From Myxococcales bacterium (GTDB taxonomy: Bacteria; Myxococcota_A; Polyangia; Haliangiales; Haliangiaceae), in contig JADJGV010000013.1 of the NCBI GenBank assembly GCA_016707895.1, positions 186,001 through 250,000 of the forward strand: 64,000 nucleotides of DNA, written 5' to 3'. Position numbers and translations under genes: made by a program. This document shows, piece by piece, positions 22,837 through 37,757 of this stretch. Positions within the stretch are counted from its first letter, which is position 1. Every line of letters begins with the position of its first letter. The notes under the pieces are model-generated. The model was given only the letters and a program-made list of their open reading frames with translations, was not told where the DNA came from and made no database searches.

Positions 22837-22873
22837 TTGCCCGCCCCGGTTTCTTCGTGTACACACTACACCT

Positions 22874-23599
22874 ATGCACCTCGAGCTGAGCCCGACCGAC
22901 GACGTCTTCGTCCTCACCGGCGCCGGCATCAGCGCCGAGAGCGGGGTCGCCACGTTCCGCGACGCCAACGGCCTGTGGGAGAACCACAGGGTCGAGGAGG
23001 TCGCGACCCCGGAGGCGTTCGCGACCCAGCCGGCGCTGGTGTGGCGCTTCTACGCGCAGCGCCGGGCCCAGGCCAAGACCGTCGCGCCCAACCCCGGCCA
23101 CCGCGCGCTGGCGGCGCTCGAGGCGCGGCTGGGCGACCGCTACTTCCTGTGCACCCAGAACGTCGACCACCTGCACGAGGCCGCCGGCTCGACCCGGCTG
23201 GTGCACATGCACGGCGAGCTGTTCAAGTCGCGCTGCAGCGACCCGGCGTGCGATCGCGCGCCGTTCGTCGACGAGCGCAGCGACTTCAGCGACAGCCTGC
23301 CGCGCTGCGCGTGCGGCGAGCTCGAGCGGCCGCACATCGTGTGGTTCGGCGAGACGCCGTTCGAGATGCACGCCATCAAGCGCCGGATCCAGCGCGCGTC
23401 GGTGTTCCTGTGCGTCGGCACCTCGGGCGTGGTGTACCCAGCGGCCGGGCTGGTGGGCGAGATGGTCTACCGCAAGTCGATGGGCGAGCGGGTCCGCTCG
23501 ATCTACGTCGGCCTCGAGCGCCCGGCCAACGCCGCGCAGTTCGACCAGATCGTGCTGGGCAAGGCCGGCGAGGTGCTGCCTGGGCTCCTGGCCGCGTGA
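22874..23599 (+). CDS. cobB: NAD-dependent protein deacylase, class III sirtuin
   Basis: 241 residues. NAD-binding GAGISAESG (16-24), TQNVDHLH (94-101) and the catalytic HMHGE (His113) are present, with a zinc ribbon (C121, C126 and CAC near 150). Tyr60 and Arg63 form the YxxR pair that recognises succinyl and malonyl groups in SIRT5/CobB enzymes, so desuccinylation is likely besides deacetylation. TACACA (22860-22865), within a GTGTACAC palindrome, lies eight bases before the ATG, again fitting a leaderless start. Confidence 0.93.
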   Translation: MHLELSPTDDVFVLTGAGISAESGVATFRDANGLWENHRVEEVATPEAFATQPALVWRFYAQRRAQAKTVAPNPGHRALAALEARLGDRYFLCTQNVDHLHEAAGSTRLVHMHGELFKSRCSDPACDRAPFVDERSDFSDSLPRCACGELERPHIVWFGETPFEMHAIKRRIQRASVFLCVGTSGVVYPAAGLVGEMVYRKSMGERVRSIYVGLERPANAAQFDQIVLGKAGEVLPGLLAA

Positions 23600-23677
23600 C
23601 CCGGTGAGGCCGGCCCAGCCGATCGCCGCGCGGCTGGCGTCTTTACCGCCGCGGCGGCCTCCCGCATGATGCGCGCC

Positions 23678-24187
23678 ATGCGCAAGGAGTTTGCGATCAC
23701 CACCGGCGGCCGCGAGGCCATCGTCGCCGTCGGCCGCCACCCCGACGGCAGCCTGGCGATCGAGATCGACGGCGTCGCGCGCGCGGTCGACGCCCGCGAG
23801 CTGCGGCCGGGCACGTGGTCGCTGGTCGTCGACGGCAAGAGCTTCGTGGTCGACCTCGACCCGCGGCGCGGCGCAGTGGCGGCCTCGGTCGGGATGGCCG
23901 AGGCGGTGCTGACCGTCGAGGACGCCCAGACCAAGCGGCTCAAGAGCGCGACCCACCGCGGCCCGGCGGCGCGCGGCGAGGAGGTGCGCGCGCCGATCGC
24001 CGGCAAGGTGGTCAAGGTGCTGTGCGCGGTCGGCGACGAGGTCGCGGCGGGGCAGCCGGTCGCGGTGCTCGAGGCGATGAAGATGGAGAACGAGATCGTC
24101 GCCGAGCGCGGCGGCACGTGCACCGACGTCGCGAAGGCCCCGGGCCAGTCGGTCGAGACCGGCGAGCGGCTGCTGACGCTGGCGTGA
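23678..24187 (+). CDS. Biotin carboxyl carrier-type protein (biotin attachment domain)
   Basis: 169 residues from ATG 23678 (ATG 23666 and 23669 are alternatives). The C-terminal 70 residues form a biotinyl domain with EAMKMEN, Lys135 being the biotinylated residue, and APIAGKV at its start. The N-terminal half resembles the linker segment found before the carrier domain in acyl-CoA carboxylase alpha chains. It should shuttle carboxybiotin in an acyl-CoA carboxylase, but no biotin carboxylase or carboxyltransferase gene is adjacent, so its partners are elsewhere. The 66-base gap upstream holds a CCAGCCG...CGGCTGG inverted repeat. Confidence 0.9.
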   Translation: MRKEFAITTGGREAIVAVGRHPDGSLAIEIDGVARAVDARELRPGTWSLVVDGKSFVVDLDPRRGAVAASVGMAEAVLTVEDAQTKRLKSATHRGPAARGEEVRAPIAGKVVKVLCAVGDEVAAGQPVAVLEAMKMENEIVAERGGTCTDVAKAPGQSVETGERLLTLA

Positions 24188-24222
24188 CCGCGCGCGCGCG
24201 CCGGGCGCTACCCGCGCCTGGA

Positions 24223-24252
24223 TTGCGGCGGCGTCGACCCGCGTGCTAAGCA
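24223..24252 (+). promoter_or_regulatory. Possible promoter of the ArsA-type ATPase gene
   Basis: TTGCGG (24223-24228), 18-base spacer, TAAGCA (24247-24252); the GTG start follows nine bases later at 24262. Confidence 0.45.
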
Positions 24253-24261
24253 GGCCCGGTC

Positions 24262-25434
<1,173 letters not shown>

Positions 25435-26769
25435 CGCGCCACAGCTGCGCGTCGCGCCGCGCGCTCGGCAGCGCCCGCCAGGCGAAGTGGGCGTCGGCGC
25501 GCGCCGCCGGGAGGGGGAAGCGCAGGCCGTCGGCGTCGAGGAGGTACACCCGGGCCGCCCCGGCGGCGTGCGTCGGGTCGACGCCCCAGCCGTCGACCGG
25601 CACCGCCCGACAGCCGCTGTACCACGCGACCATCGGCGCCTCGGTCGCGTACACCACGCACGGATCGCCGCCGCGATCGCCCGCGATGACCCGCGCCGCC
25701 GCGACCGCCGGGGCGCGCGACGCCGCCAGCCGATCCAGGCGGATCAGCGTCCACGCCGCCATCGGCGCCGCCAGGCACGCGGTGACCGCGACCGCGATCC
25801 GCCAGCGCGGCGTCGCGGCGGCCAGCCAGCTCGAGCCCACCAGCACCAGCGCGGTCAGCGCGAAGGTGATGAACCGCGCCTCGCCGTGCACGCGCCACCC
25901 CAGCAGCGCGATCTGCCCGACGGCGGCCAGCAGCAAGAGGCGCCGCACGCGCGCCGCGTGCGCCAGCGGTCGCCGCCACGTGGCGAGGCCCACCACCAGC
26001 CCGAGCGCCGCGACGACGCCGACGCCGGGGCCGGCCAGGCGCACCGGCCAGGCCCGCAGGTAGAACACCAGGCCCTGGCCGGGGTAGGCGCGCCCGGCCC
26101 GGCGCTCGCCCTCGCGCAGCACGCCCAGCGTCGAGCCGGTGGTGGCGTGGCTCCACACCAGGAACGGCAGCAGCAGCGCCGCCGCGCACGCCGCGGCCTG
26201 CACCGTCGCCCTGCGCGCGGTCGGCACCAGCAACCACGCCCCCGCGAAGATCACCGCGACGGTCGGCGCCGACGCGTAGCGCACGTAGCACGCGGCGGCG
26301 GCCAGCGGCCCGGCCAGGTACCAGCGCGGGCGCTCGCTGGCCAGCGCCGCCACCAGGCCGAGCAGGCACAGCGCCGACGGCACATCGGACAGCACCTCGG
26401 CCGAGCGCCACGCGAACTCCGGGTTGGTCGCCTGCACCGCCATCGCCAGCGCCGCCGCCGCGGCGCCGAAGTGCCGGCGGGCGAAGGCGCCGATCAGCGC
26501 GAGGTAGCCCAGCCCGATCAGCGCGAACGGCACGCGCAGCGCCAGCTCGCCGCCGCCGGCCACCGCGCCCGGCGCCGTCACCACCGCCATCCCGATCGAC
26601 CGGTGCAGCGGCAACGCCGCGCCGCCGTCGTCGATCAGCGCGCGGGCGCCGAGCGCGTAGACCGCCTCGTCGTGGCCGAGCGGCCGCGCCGGCAGCAGCG
26701 CGCACGCCGCCAGCAGCACGGCGTAGGCGATGGTCGCGGCGACCAGCGCCCGCGCGTGCCGCGGCGTGG

Positions 26770-28083
<1,314 letters not shown>

Positions 28084-28089
28084 GCGCGT

Positions 28090-28115
28090 ACCATAGCGCG
28101 CAGGCGCGCTACAGT
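28090..28115. promoter_or_regulatory. Divergent -10 elements between two genes
   Basis: TATGGT on the minus strand (28095-28090) serves the metallopeptidase gene; TACAGT on the plus strand (28110-28115) serves the HEAT/trypsin gene. Each is six to nine bases from a start codon, so both transcripts would have almost no leader. The -35 elements are weak. Confidence 0.4.
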
Positions 28116-28124
28116 CGCCGCGTG

Positions 28125-30458
28125 ATGGAGCTCGAGCGTCTGTTCCGCCAGTTCGACGGCGCGTCGTTCGCGCAGCGCGCCCAGCTCGCGGCCGAGGCGG
28201 CGGCCGCGGCCACGCCCGCCGAGCTCGATCTCGCGCTGGCCGGGCTGACCCACGAGGCGGCGACGGTGCGGCTGGGCGTGATCGAGCTGATGCGCGCGGC
28301 CCAGCACCACGGCGCGGTGGCGCGCCTGCACGCCCACGCCCAGGCCCACGCCGGCGACGAGCGGGTGTTCGCGGTGCGCGCGCTGGCCGACCTGGCCCGC
28401 CCCGGCGACGAGTCCCTGCGGGCCGACGCCCTCGCCTGGGCCCGCGCCGGCGACGCGTTCGTCGCGGCCCACGGCGCGCGCCTGCTGGCCGCGCTGGGCC
28501 CCAGCGACGCGCCGGCGCGCGGCGGGCTGGCGCGCGCCGCCGAGGCGCTGTTCGCCGCGCCCCGCACCCGCGAGCGCATCGACCTGCTGGCGGCGATCGA
28601 GGCCCGCGGCCCGGCGGCGGTGGCGGCGATCGCGCGGCTGGCGCTGGCCAAGGGCCCGGGCGATCTGGTGGCGCTGGTGGCGCGCGCGCTGATCCGCCAC
28701 GCGGCGGCGTTGCCCGAGCCGGCCACGCTCGTGCCGCTGCTCGAGGCCGCGCGCCGGCGGGTCGGCGGCGAGCCGACCGCGGTGGTGGCCCTCGACGACG
28801 CGGCGCTGGCGCTGGGCGGCCTGGACCAGGTGGCCCGGCTGGTGGCCCGGCTGGGCGAGCTGACGCCGCCCACCGTCGAGGCGCTGGCCGCGCTCCTGGC
28901 CGCGCAGCCGCCGGCGACGATCGCGCTGCACGCCCCGGGCTTGATCGCGGCGCTGAGCGGCCGGCCGGCGCTGTGGTCGGTGCTGGGGCCACCGCTGGCG
29001 CTCGCGGCGCCGGCGCTGCGGGCCAGCGCCGCGGCCGAGCTGCGGCCGTGCGTCGACCGGGTCATCGCCGAGCTGCGCGCGGGCCGCGCGCTGTCGCCGA
29101 TCACCGTGGTCAGCGCGGCCCGCGCGCTGGCGGCGCTGGCCCAGCCGGGCGAGCCGCTGCCGACCCACCTGCGGCGCGCCCTCGAGGCGGTGCCGGCGCT
29201 GGCCGCGGCCCAGGCGCTGGTGGCGCTGTGCGCGCGGCTGGCGACCGAGGCCGCGGCCCACGCGCTGGTCGCGGTGACCCGCGATCCGCTGCCCGAGGCC
29301 GCCGCCGCGGCGACCGCCGCGATCGCCGCGTGGCGCTCGCCGTGGGTCGAGCTGACCGCCGGCCCGCCGCCGGTGATCGCGCCGCGCTACGTCGACGCCG
29401 ACGGCGCCGCGCTGACCCGCACCGACGAGCGGCTGCTCGCGGGCGCGGTCGAGTACGCGCTGGGCCCCGACGGCGCGCCGGCGCGCGTCGACGCCACCGC
29501 CCACGGCGCCTGCCTGTGCTGCGCGCCGCCCCGGGTGCTGGCCCGCCCGCGCGGCGCCGGGCTGCGCTGCCCGGCGACCTGGGTGCCGTACCTGCGCGAC
29601 GGCGCGCAGGTGATCCGCGAGGACGCGCACCCGTTCGGCCGCTGCCGGCGCTGCGACTCGGATCGCCCGCGGGTGCGCGAGGGCGAGCGCACGGTGTGCC
29701 TGAGCTGCGGCGACGGCCGCGCGGTCGTCGCGCCGCCGCCCGGCCTGCCCAACGTGCCGGTGGCGGTCGACGCCCAGGCGCTGCCGACGCCACCGACCTT
29801 GGCCGAGTTCGCGCTGGTCAGCCCGACCATCCGCGCGGCGATGGGCGCCAACGTGTTCGTGCGGGCCCACGACGGCGACGCCAGCTACAACGCGTCGGGC
29901 ATCGTGATCGCGCGCGACGGCGATCACGTCGCGATCCTCACCAACCGCCACGTCGTCGAGAGCGACGATCAGGCGCGGCTGTGCCGGCTCGAGGCGATGA
30001 CCGTCGCCGGCGAGGTCCGCGAGCTGCGCACGGTGTGGCGGGCGGCGCGCGGCGTCGACCTGGCGTTGATCGAGGGCCGGGTCGGCGACGCCGATCACCT
30101 GGCGGTGATGCCGCTGGGCGCCGGCGGCGCGCTGGTCGGCGCCCACGTGTTCGCGATCGGCAACCCGCTGGGGCTGCCGTGGAGCTACTCGACCGGCACG
30201 CTGTCGGCGATCCGCGACTGGACCACGCGCGAGGGCCTGCCGGTGCGGGTGCTGCAGACCGACACCAGCATCTCGCCCGGGTCGAGCGGCGGCGGGCTGT
30301 GGCACGTCGACGGCCACCTGCTCGGCGTGATCTCGTTCGGCCACCAGGGCGGTCACGGCAGCCCGGTGCAGTTCGCGCTGTCGGTGGCGGCGGTGCGTGA
30401 CGCCTTCGCGCGCGACGACGTGCGCTGGCGCGGCCGGCGGCTCGCCGAGCTGACCTGA
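28125..30458 (+). CDS. HEAT-repeat protein with zinc ribbons and a trypsin-like protease domain
   Basis: 777 residues from ATG 28125 (GTG 28122 possible). Residues 1 to about 410 are Ala/Leu-rich helical repeats of HEAT type. A Cys-rich section (about 460-530: CLCC, CRRC, CLSC) looks like zinc ribbons. The C-terminal 220 residues are a trypsin-like domain with His about 609 (LTNRHVV), Asp in VDLALIEG and Ser about 721 (SPGSSGGGLW). No signal peptide or membrane helix is seen, so it is probably a cytosolic protease with a protein-binding scaffold. The pairing of zinc ribbon and trypsin recurs in the gene at 37758. Confidence 0.82.
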   Translation: MELERLFRQFDGASFAQRAQLAAEAAAAATPAELDLALAGLTHEAATVRLGVIELMRAAQHHGAVARLHAHAQAHAGDERVFAVRALADLARPGDESLRADALAWARAGDAFVAAHGARLLAALGPSDAPARGGLARAAEALFAAPRTRERIDLLAAIEARGPAAVAAIARLALAKGPGDLVALVARALIRHAAALPEPATLVPLLEAARRRVGGEPTAVVALDDAALALGGLDQVARLVARLGELTPPTVEALAALLAAQPPATIALHAPGLIAALSGRPALWSVLGPPLALAAPALRASAAAELRPCVDRVIAELRAGRALSPITVVSAARALAALAQPGEPLPTHLRRALEAVPALAAAQALVALCARLATEAAAHALVAVTRDPLPEAAAAATAAIAAWRSPWVELTAGPPPVIAPRYVDADGAALTRTDERLLAGAVEYALGPDGAPARVDATAHGACLCCAPPRVLARPRGAGLRCPATWVPYLRDGAQVIREDAHPFGRCRRCDSDRPRVREGERTVCLSCGDGRAVVAPPPGLPNVPVAVDAQALPTPPTLAEFALVSPTIRAAMGANVFVRAHDGDASYNASGIVIARDGDHVAILTNRHVVESDDQARLCRLEAMTVAGEVRELRTVWRAARGVDLALIEGRVGDADHLAVMPLGAGGALVGAHVFAIGNPLGLPWSYSTGTLSAIRDWTTREGLPVRVLQTDTSISPGSSGGGLWHVDGHLLGVISFGHQGGHGSPVQFALSVAAVRDAFARDDVRWRGRRLAELT

Positions 30459-30471
30459 CGCGCGGGCCGGC

Positions 30472-30499
30472 GTGACGAGCTGGGCTTTCGCGGTAGGCT
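30472..30499 (+). promoter_or_regulatory. Promoter of mfd
   Basis: GTGACG (30472-30477), 16-base spacer, TAGGCT (30494-30499). Transcription would begin near 30507, at the TTG start (30508). The GTG at 30472 that gives a longer frame is thus probably part of the -35 element. Confidence 0.55.
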
Positions 30500-30507
30500 G
30501 CCCCGCC

Positions 30508-34023
<3,516 letters not shown>

Positions 34024-34054
34024 CTAACGAATTCCGTATTGCTGAAAGGCAGTT

Positions 34055-35164
34055 ATGCGCACTCGCCGGCTCCTGCCCGCCCTCAACCTCGCCCTCGTCG
34101 CCGGCGCCCTCTGGTCCCTCGGGTCGCTGGGCTGCGAGTCCAAGGGCGCGTCGCACAAGAAGGTGACGGTCGGGGGCGGCGGCGCGACGACGCAGTCGAC
34201 CGGCGACCTGTCGACCGTGCTGGCGACCGTCGACGGCGTGGTCATCACGGTCGGCGAGTTCCAGGAGCGCCTCAACCGCCAGTCGCCGTACATCCGCGCC
34301 CGCTACACCTCGGTCGACCAGAAGAAGGAGTTCCTCGACAGCCTGGTGCGGTTCGAGGTGCTGGCCGCCGAGGCCGCCAAGCGTGGGTTCGACAAGGATC
34401 CCGAGGTCATCCGCACCGCCAAGCAGGTGATGATCCAGAAGCTCCTGCGCGACGAGTTCGAGACCAAGGTCACCCCCGAGTCGATCACCGACGCCGAGGT
34501 GCGTGCTTACTACGACGCGCACGCCGACGAGTTCATGAAGCCCGAGGAGGTGCGCGCCTCGGCGATCGTCGTGAAGTCGCGGGCCCAGGCCGAGCGCGTC
34601 GCCGGCGAGGCCGCCGGCGAGGCCGGCAAGACCAACAAGGGCTTCCGCGACCTGGTGTCGGCCTACACCGTCAACGACGAGCAGAAGCTGCGCGGCGGCG
34701 ACCTGCGCTACCTGTCGACCGCGACCAAGGACGTGCCCAAGCCGGTGATCGACGCGGCGTTCGCGCTGGCCAACACCGGCGACGTGTCGGGCGTGGTCGA
34801 CGCCGGCGACGGCACGTTCTGGGTGCTCAAGCAGACCGGCCGGCGCAAGGCGCTGACCCGCTCGCTCGACGACGCCGCGCAGACGATCCGCAACAAGCTG
34901 TACCGCGACAAGCGCCTCGACACCCAGAAGACCTTCGTCGAGGGCCTGCGCAACGCCGCCAAGGTCGAGATCCTCGAGGACAACCTGGCCAAGGTCCGGG
35001 TCGACACCTCGCTCGAGGGCGGCGATCCCCACGGCGAGGCCGCCCCCCTGCCCGACCTGACCCAGCCCCTGCCGCCGCCGACCACGCCGATGCCGGTGCC
35101 GCCGCCGCTGGCCCCGACGCCGGCCCCCGCGCCCGGGTCGGCCAAGCCGCCGGCCGGCAAGTAG
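34055..35164 (+). CDS. Parvulin-type (PpiC/SurA-like) peptidyl-prolyl isomerase lipoprotein
   Basis: 369 residues. The lipoprotein signal ends at Cys27 (LGSLGC). A SurA_N-like helical part (about 50-145: VDGVVITVGEFQERLN, FLDSLVRFEVLAAEA) is followed by a parvulin domain (about 160-270) with LRGGDLRYLS, and a Pro-rich tail. It probably chaperones outer-membrane proteins from the outer face of a membrane. ATG 34055 has AAAGGCAG upstream. The mfd-PpiC-SurA order is a known myxobacterial arrangement. Confidence 0.88.
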   Translation: MRTRRLLPALNLALVAGALWSLGSLGCESKGASHKKVTVGGGGATTQSTGDLSTVLATVDGVVITVGEFQERLNRQSPYIRARYTSVDQKKEFLDSLVRFEVLAAEAAKRGFDKDPEVIRTAKQVMIQKLLRDEFETKVTPESITDAEVRAYYDAHADEFMKPEEVRASAIVVKSRAQAERVAGEAAGEAGKTNKGFRDLVSAYTVNDEQKLRGGDLRYLSTATKDVPKPVIDAAFALANTGDVSGVVDAGDGTFWVLKQTGRRKALTRSLDDAAQTIRNKLYRDKRLDTQKTFVEGLRNAAKVEILEDNLAKVRVDTSLEGGDPHGEAAPLPDLTQPLPPPTTPMPVPPPLAPTPAPAPGSAKPPAGK

Positions 35165-35207
35165 GCAACCGATCGTGCCCCGCCCGACTCCAAGCTCCAG
35201 AGTGTCC

Positions 35208-36218
35208 ATGCGCATCCGCCTCCTCGCCCTGGCCGTCCCGCTCCTGGCCCTCGCCGGCCCCGCTGCCGCTCAGCCCAGCGACGGCGCGCCCGCCGCCCGG
35301 CCCCGCCCGACCTACGTGGTCGATCGCGTCATCGCGGTGGTCAACGACGAGATCATCCTCGACAGCGAGCTGGCGGTGCAGCTGACGCCGTACGAGCCGG
35401 ACCTCGAGGGCATCGACGATCCCAAGGAGCGCGCCCGCCGCAAGGACAAGCTCCGGGCCCAGGTGCTGGACGAGATGATCGCCGAGCAGCTGATCATCGA
35501 GGCCGCCGCCGCGGCGCGCCTCGAGGAGATCACCTCCAAGGAGGTCGATCAGATCATCGCCGACACCAAGAGCGACAACAAGCTCGACGACGCGACCTTC
35601 CAGCAGGCGCTGGCGGCCCAGGGCGTGACGCTGGCGCAGTACCGCCAGAACGTGAAGCGCCAGCTGACCCGCGTGCGCGCGATGAAGATGCTGGTGGCGC
35701 CCAAGGTCAACATCACCGACGAGGAGGTCCGCGCGCAGTACGACCAGATGGTGCGCCGCTCGGACGCGGTGTCCCAGGTGCGCCTGGCCCACATCCAGCT
35801 GACGCTGCCCGAGCGCCCGACCGACGCCGAGGTCGCCGCCGCCCGCGCCAAGGCCGGCGACATCGTCGCCCGGGTCCGGGCCGGCGAGGAGTTCGGCAAG
35901 CTGGCCGCCGAGTTCTCCGACGACGCCAACACCAAGACCGCGGGCGGCGAGCTGGGCTGGATCGAGCGCGGCACGCTGGACCCCGCCTGGGAGCAGGTCG
36001 TGTTCGCCCTCGATCCCAAGGAGGTCGCGGGCCCGGTCGCCGGCCCCCGCGGCCTCGAGGTGTTCTACGTCACCGAGGTCAAGCGCACCGAGATGAAGCC
36101 CTTCGACAAGATGAAGGATCAGATCAAGGGCGAGCTGCAGCAGCGCAACATGCAGAAGCAGACCACGACCTGGATCGAAGAGCTGCGCAAGAAGGCGTAC
36201 ATCGAAGTGAAGCTGTAG
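35208..36218 (+). CDS. SurA-like periplasmic chaperone/peptidyl-prolyl isomerase
   Basis: 336 residues from ATG 35208. A signal peptide ends at AAAQ. The SurA_N domain (about 30-165) has VDRVIAVVNDEIILDSEL, the SurA hallmark, and a single parvulin domain follows (about 185-300: FGKLAAEFSDD, GGELGWIERGTLDP). Gram-negative SurA usually has two parvulin domains; here one is present. It guides beta-barrel proteins to the outer membrane. It is co-directional with the lipoprotein isomerase 43 bases upstream. A longer frame from 35175 exists but lacks a signal peptide start. Confidence 0.9.
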   Translation: MRIRLLALAVPLLALAGPAAAQPSDGAPAARPRPTYVVDRVIAVVNDEIILDSELAVQLTPYEPDLEGIDDPKERARRKDKLRAQVLDEMIAEQLIIEAAAAARLEEITSKEVDQIIADTKSDNKLDDATFQQALAAQGVTLAQYRQNVKRQLTRVRAMKMLVAPKVNITDEEVRAQYDQMVRRSDAVSQVRLAHIQLTLPERPTDAEVAAARAKAGDIVARVRAGEEFGKLAAEFSDDANTKTAGGELGWIERGTLDPAWEQVVFALDPKEVAGPVAGPRGLEVFYVTEVKRTEMKPFDKMKDQIKGELQQRNMQKQTTTWIEELRKKAYIEVKL

Positions 36219-36271
36219 GGCGCGGGGACGGGGACGGGGACGGGATCCTGACCGGTTCCGGATCCAGCGAT

Positions 36272-36713
36272 GGGCACCGCGCCCCACGTGGAAGATAGGC
36301 ACCGCGTCCCACGTGGAAGATGGCGCCGCGTCCCACGTGGCAGATAGCGCCGCGTCCCACGTGGAAAATAGGCGCCGCGTCCCACGTGGAAGATAGGCGC
36401 CGCGTCCCACGTGGAAGATGGCGCCGCGTCCCACGTGGACGATGGGCACCGCGTCCCACGTGGAAGATAGGCGCCGCGTCCCACGTGGAAGTTAGGCGCC
36501 GCGTCCCACGTGGAAGATAGGCGCCGCGTCCCACGTGGAAGATGGCGCCGCGTCCCACGTGGAAGATGGTGCCGCGTCCCACGTGGACGATAGCGCCGCG
36601 TCCCACGTGGAAGTTAGGCGCCGCGTCCCACGTGGAAGATAGGCACCGCGTCCCACGTGGAAGATGGGCACCGCGTCCCACGTGGAAGATGGGCACTGCG
36701 TCCCACGTGGGGC
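36272..36713 (+). repeat. Tandem array, 18 copies of a 24-26 base unit with CACGTG core
   Basis: Eighteen consecutive units; the invariant core is GCGTCCCACGTGG (GCGCCCCACGTGG in unit 1), with the palindrome CCACGTGG in every unit. Between cores lie 11-13 bases of the form AAGATAGGCGCC with a few substitutions and single-base length changes. There are no unique spacers, so it is not a CRISPR array. It fills the gap between the convergent surA-like and E2-like genes (36219-36726). The first 50 bases of the gap (36219-36260) are a GGGGAC run. Confidence 0.97.
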
Positions 36714-36726
36714 GATCCGACGGTCC

Positions 36727-37755
36727 CTACGTCGGCGCGCAGGTCTTGCAAGGATACGTGTTGCACACCAGGCACAAGACCTGGCTGCAGCCGCGGCACA
36801 CGACCGAGCAGTCGCCGCACAGCCGGTGGCCGGCGGGGCACGTGGCGGTCCGCGCGCCGAGCAGGATGTGGCAGTTCTGGCAGCGGGTGACGACCGCCTC
36901 GGGGGACGCGGCAGGCGGCGCGAACGGCGACGGCGCGGCCGCCGGCGCCCGGGGCCCCGCGAACGGCGCTGGCGCGGCCACGGGCGGCGCGAACGGCGCT
37001 GGCGCGGCCATGGGCGCCGCGAACGGCGACGGCGCGGCCACCGGCGGCGCGAACGGCGACGGCGCGACCGCTACCGGCGCAGCCGCCGGCGGGCTCGGCG
37101 CCGCGGCGCACGCGGCGCACGCGCGCATGCCGCACGACAGGCAGATCAGCGCGCCGCACGTCTTGCACGGGATCGTGCAGTCGGGACACATGCGGTGCTG
37201 CTTGCCGCAGGTGACCATCGGCTGCGCCTGCGACCCGCAGTTCGAGCAGGCCTGGGCCGCGGCGACGGCGGGCGGCGCCGCCGGCTCGGCCGACAGGTCG
37301 AGGAAGAACTCCTCGCGATCGATCGGCAGCTGATCGCGGTGCTCGTCGACCCACTGCGCGGCGCGGCCGTTGAGCGGGCTCTTGGTGTTGTAGCTCTGGA
37401 ACGCCAGGATCTCGCCGACCCGCTGGATCAGGTGCTCGATCGGCTCACCCGCGGTCCAGTCGTCGCCGATGCACACCGCGTGCGGCGCGATGTTGGGGTG
37501 GAACACCGGCGTCAGCATGCGGAACAGCGGCGCGTCGCGCGGGTAGCCGCGCGGCATCGACACTTCGAGCCAGTGGTCGGTCGCGGTCTCGATGGCGTCG
37601 CCCTTCTCGCGCAGCGACTTCACCGTGAGCCGGATGCGGTAGCGCTCGGGCGGGTTGCCGACGACCCCCTCGATGTCGATCCGCGGGTGCAGGCGCGCCA
37701 GGCGGCGCAGGGCCTCGTAGTCGGCCTTGAGCCGACGCAGTCGCACGTTGTCCAT
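36727..37755 (-). CDS. E2 (ubiquitin-conjugating)-like protein fused to two RING-like zinc modules
   Basis: 342 residues. Residues 1-150 match the E2/UBC fold: HPN at 86-88 and the putative catalytic Cys95 in VCIGDDW, followed by the E2-typical IEHLIQRVGEIL and SPLNGRAAQWV helices. After a linker, residues 170-200 follow the spacing C-x2-C-x9-C-x3-H-x2-C-x2-C-x3-C-x2-C, a C3HC4 RING-like pattern, with more CxxC pairs behind it. A Pro/Ala/Phe-rich repeat linker (about 220-290) leads to a second module of the same spacing (x10 in the first gap) near 300-342. This looks like an E2 with built-in E3-like modules. It is the last gene of the Ub-like operon, two bases after the protease gene. Confidence 0.85.
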   Translation of the reverse strand: MDNVRLRRLKADYEALRRLARLHPRIDIEGVVGNPPERYRIRLTVKSLREKGDAIETATDHWLEVSMPRGYPRDAPLFRMLTPVFHPNIAPHAVCIGDDWTAGEPIEHLIQRVGEILAFQSYNTKSPLNGRAAQWVDEHRDQLPIDREEFFLDLSAEPAAPPAVAAAQACSNCGSQAQPMVTCGKQHRMCPDCTIPCKTCGALICLSCGMRACAACAAAPSPPAAAPVAVAPSPFAPPVAAPSPFAAPMAAPAPFAPPVAAPAPFAGPRAPAAAPSPFAPPAASPEAVVTRCQNCHILLGARTATCPAGHRLCGDCSVVCRGCSQVLCLVCNTYPCKTCAPT

Positions 37756-37757
37756 GG

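Noticed and set aside
30472..30507. Upstream GTG start for mfd
   Set aside because: It coincides with the best -35 element, and TAGGCT would lie inside the coding sequence; TTG 30508 fits the predicted transcription start.
36119..36696. Repeat-encoded protein rich in FHVGRGA/STWDAAP repeats on the minus strand
   Set aside because: The frame exists only because the tandem DNA array lacks stops; single-base length changes between units shift the frame repeatedly and no ribosome site or domain is present.
36272..36713. CRISPR-like repeat array
   Set aside because: Units are directly adjacent with near-identical intervals; there are no unique spacers and no cas genes.
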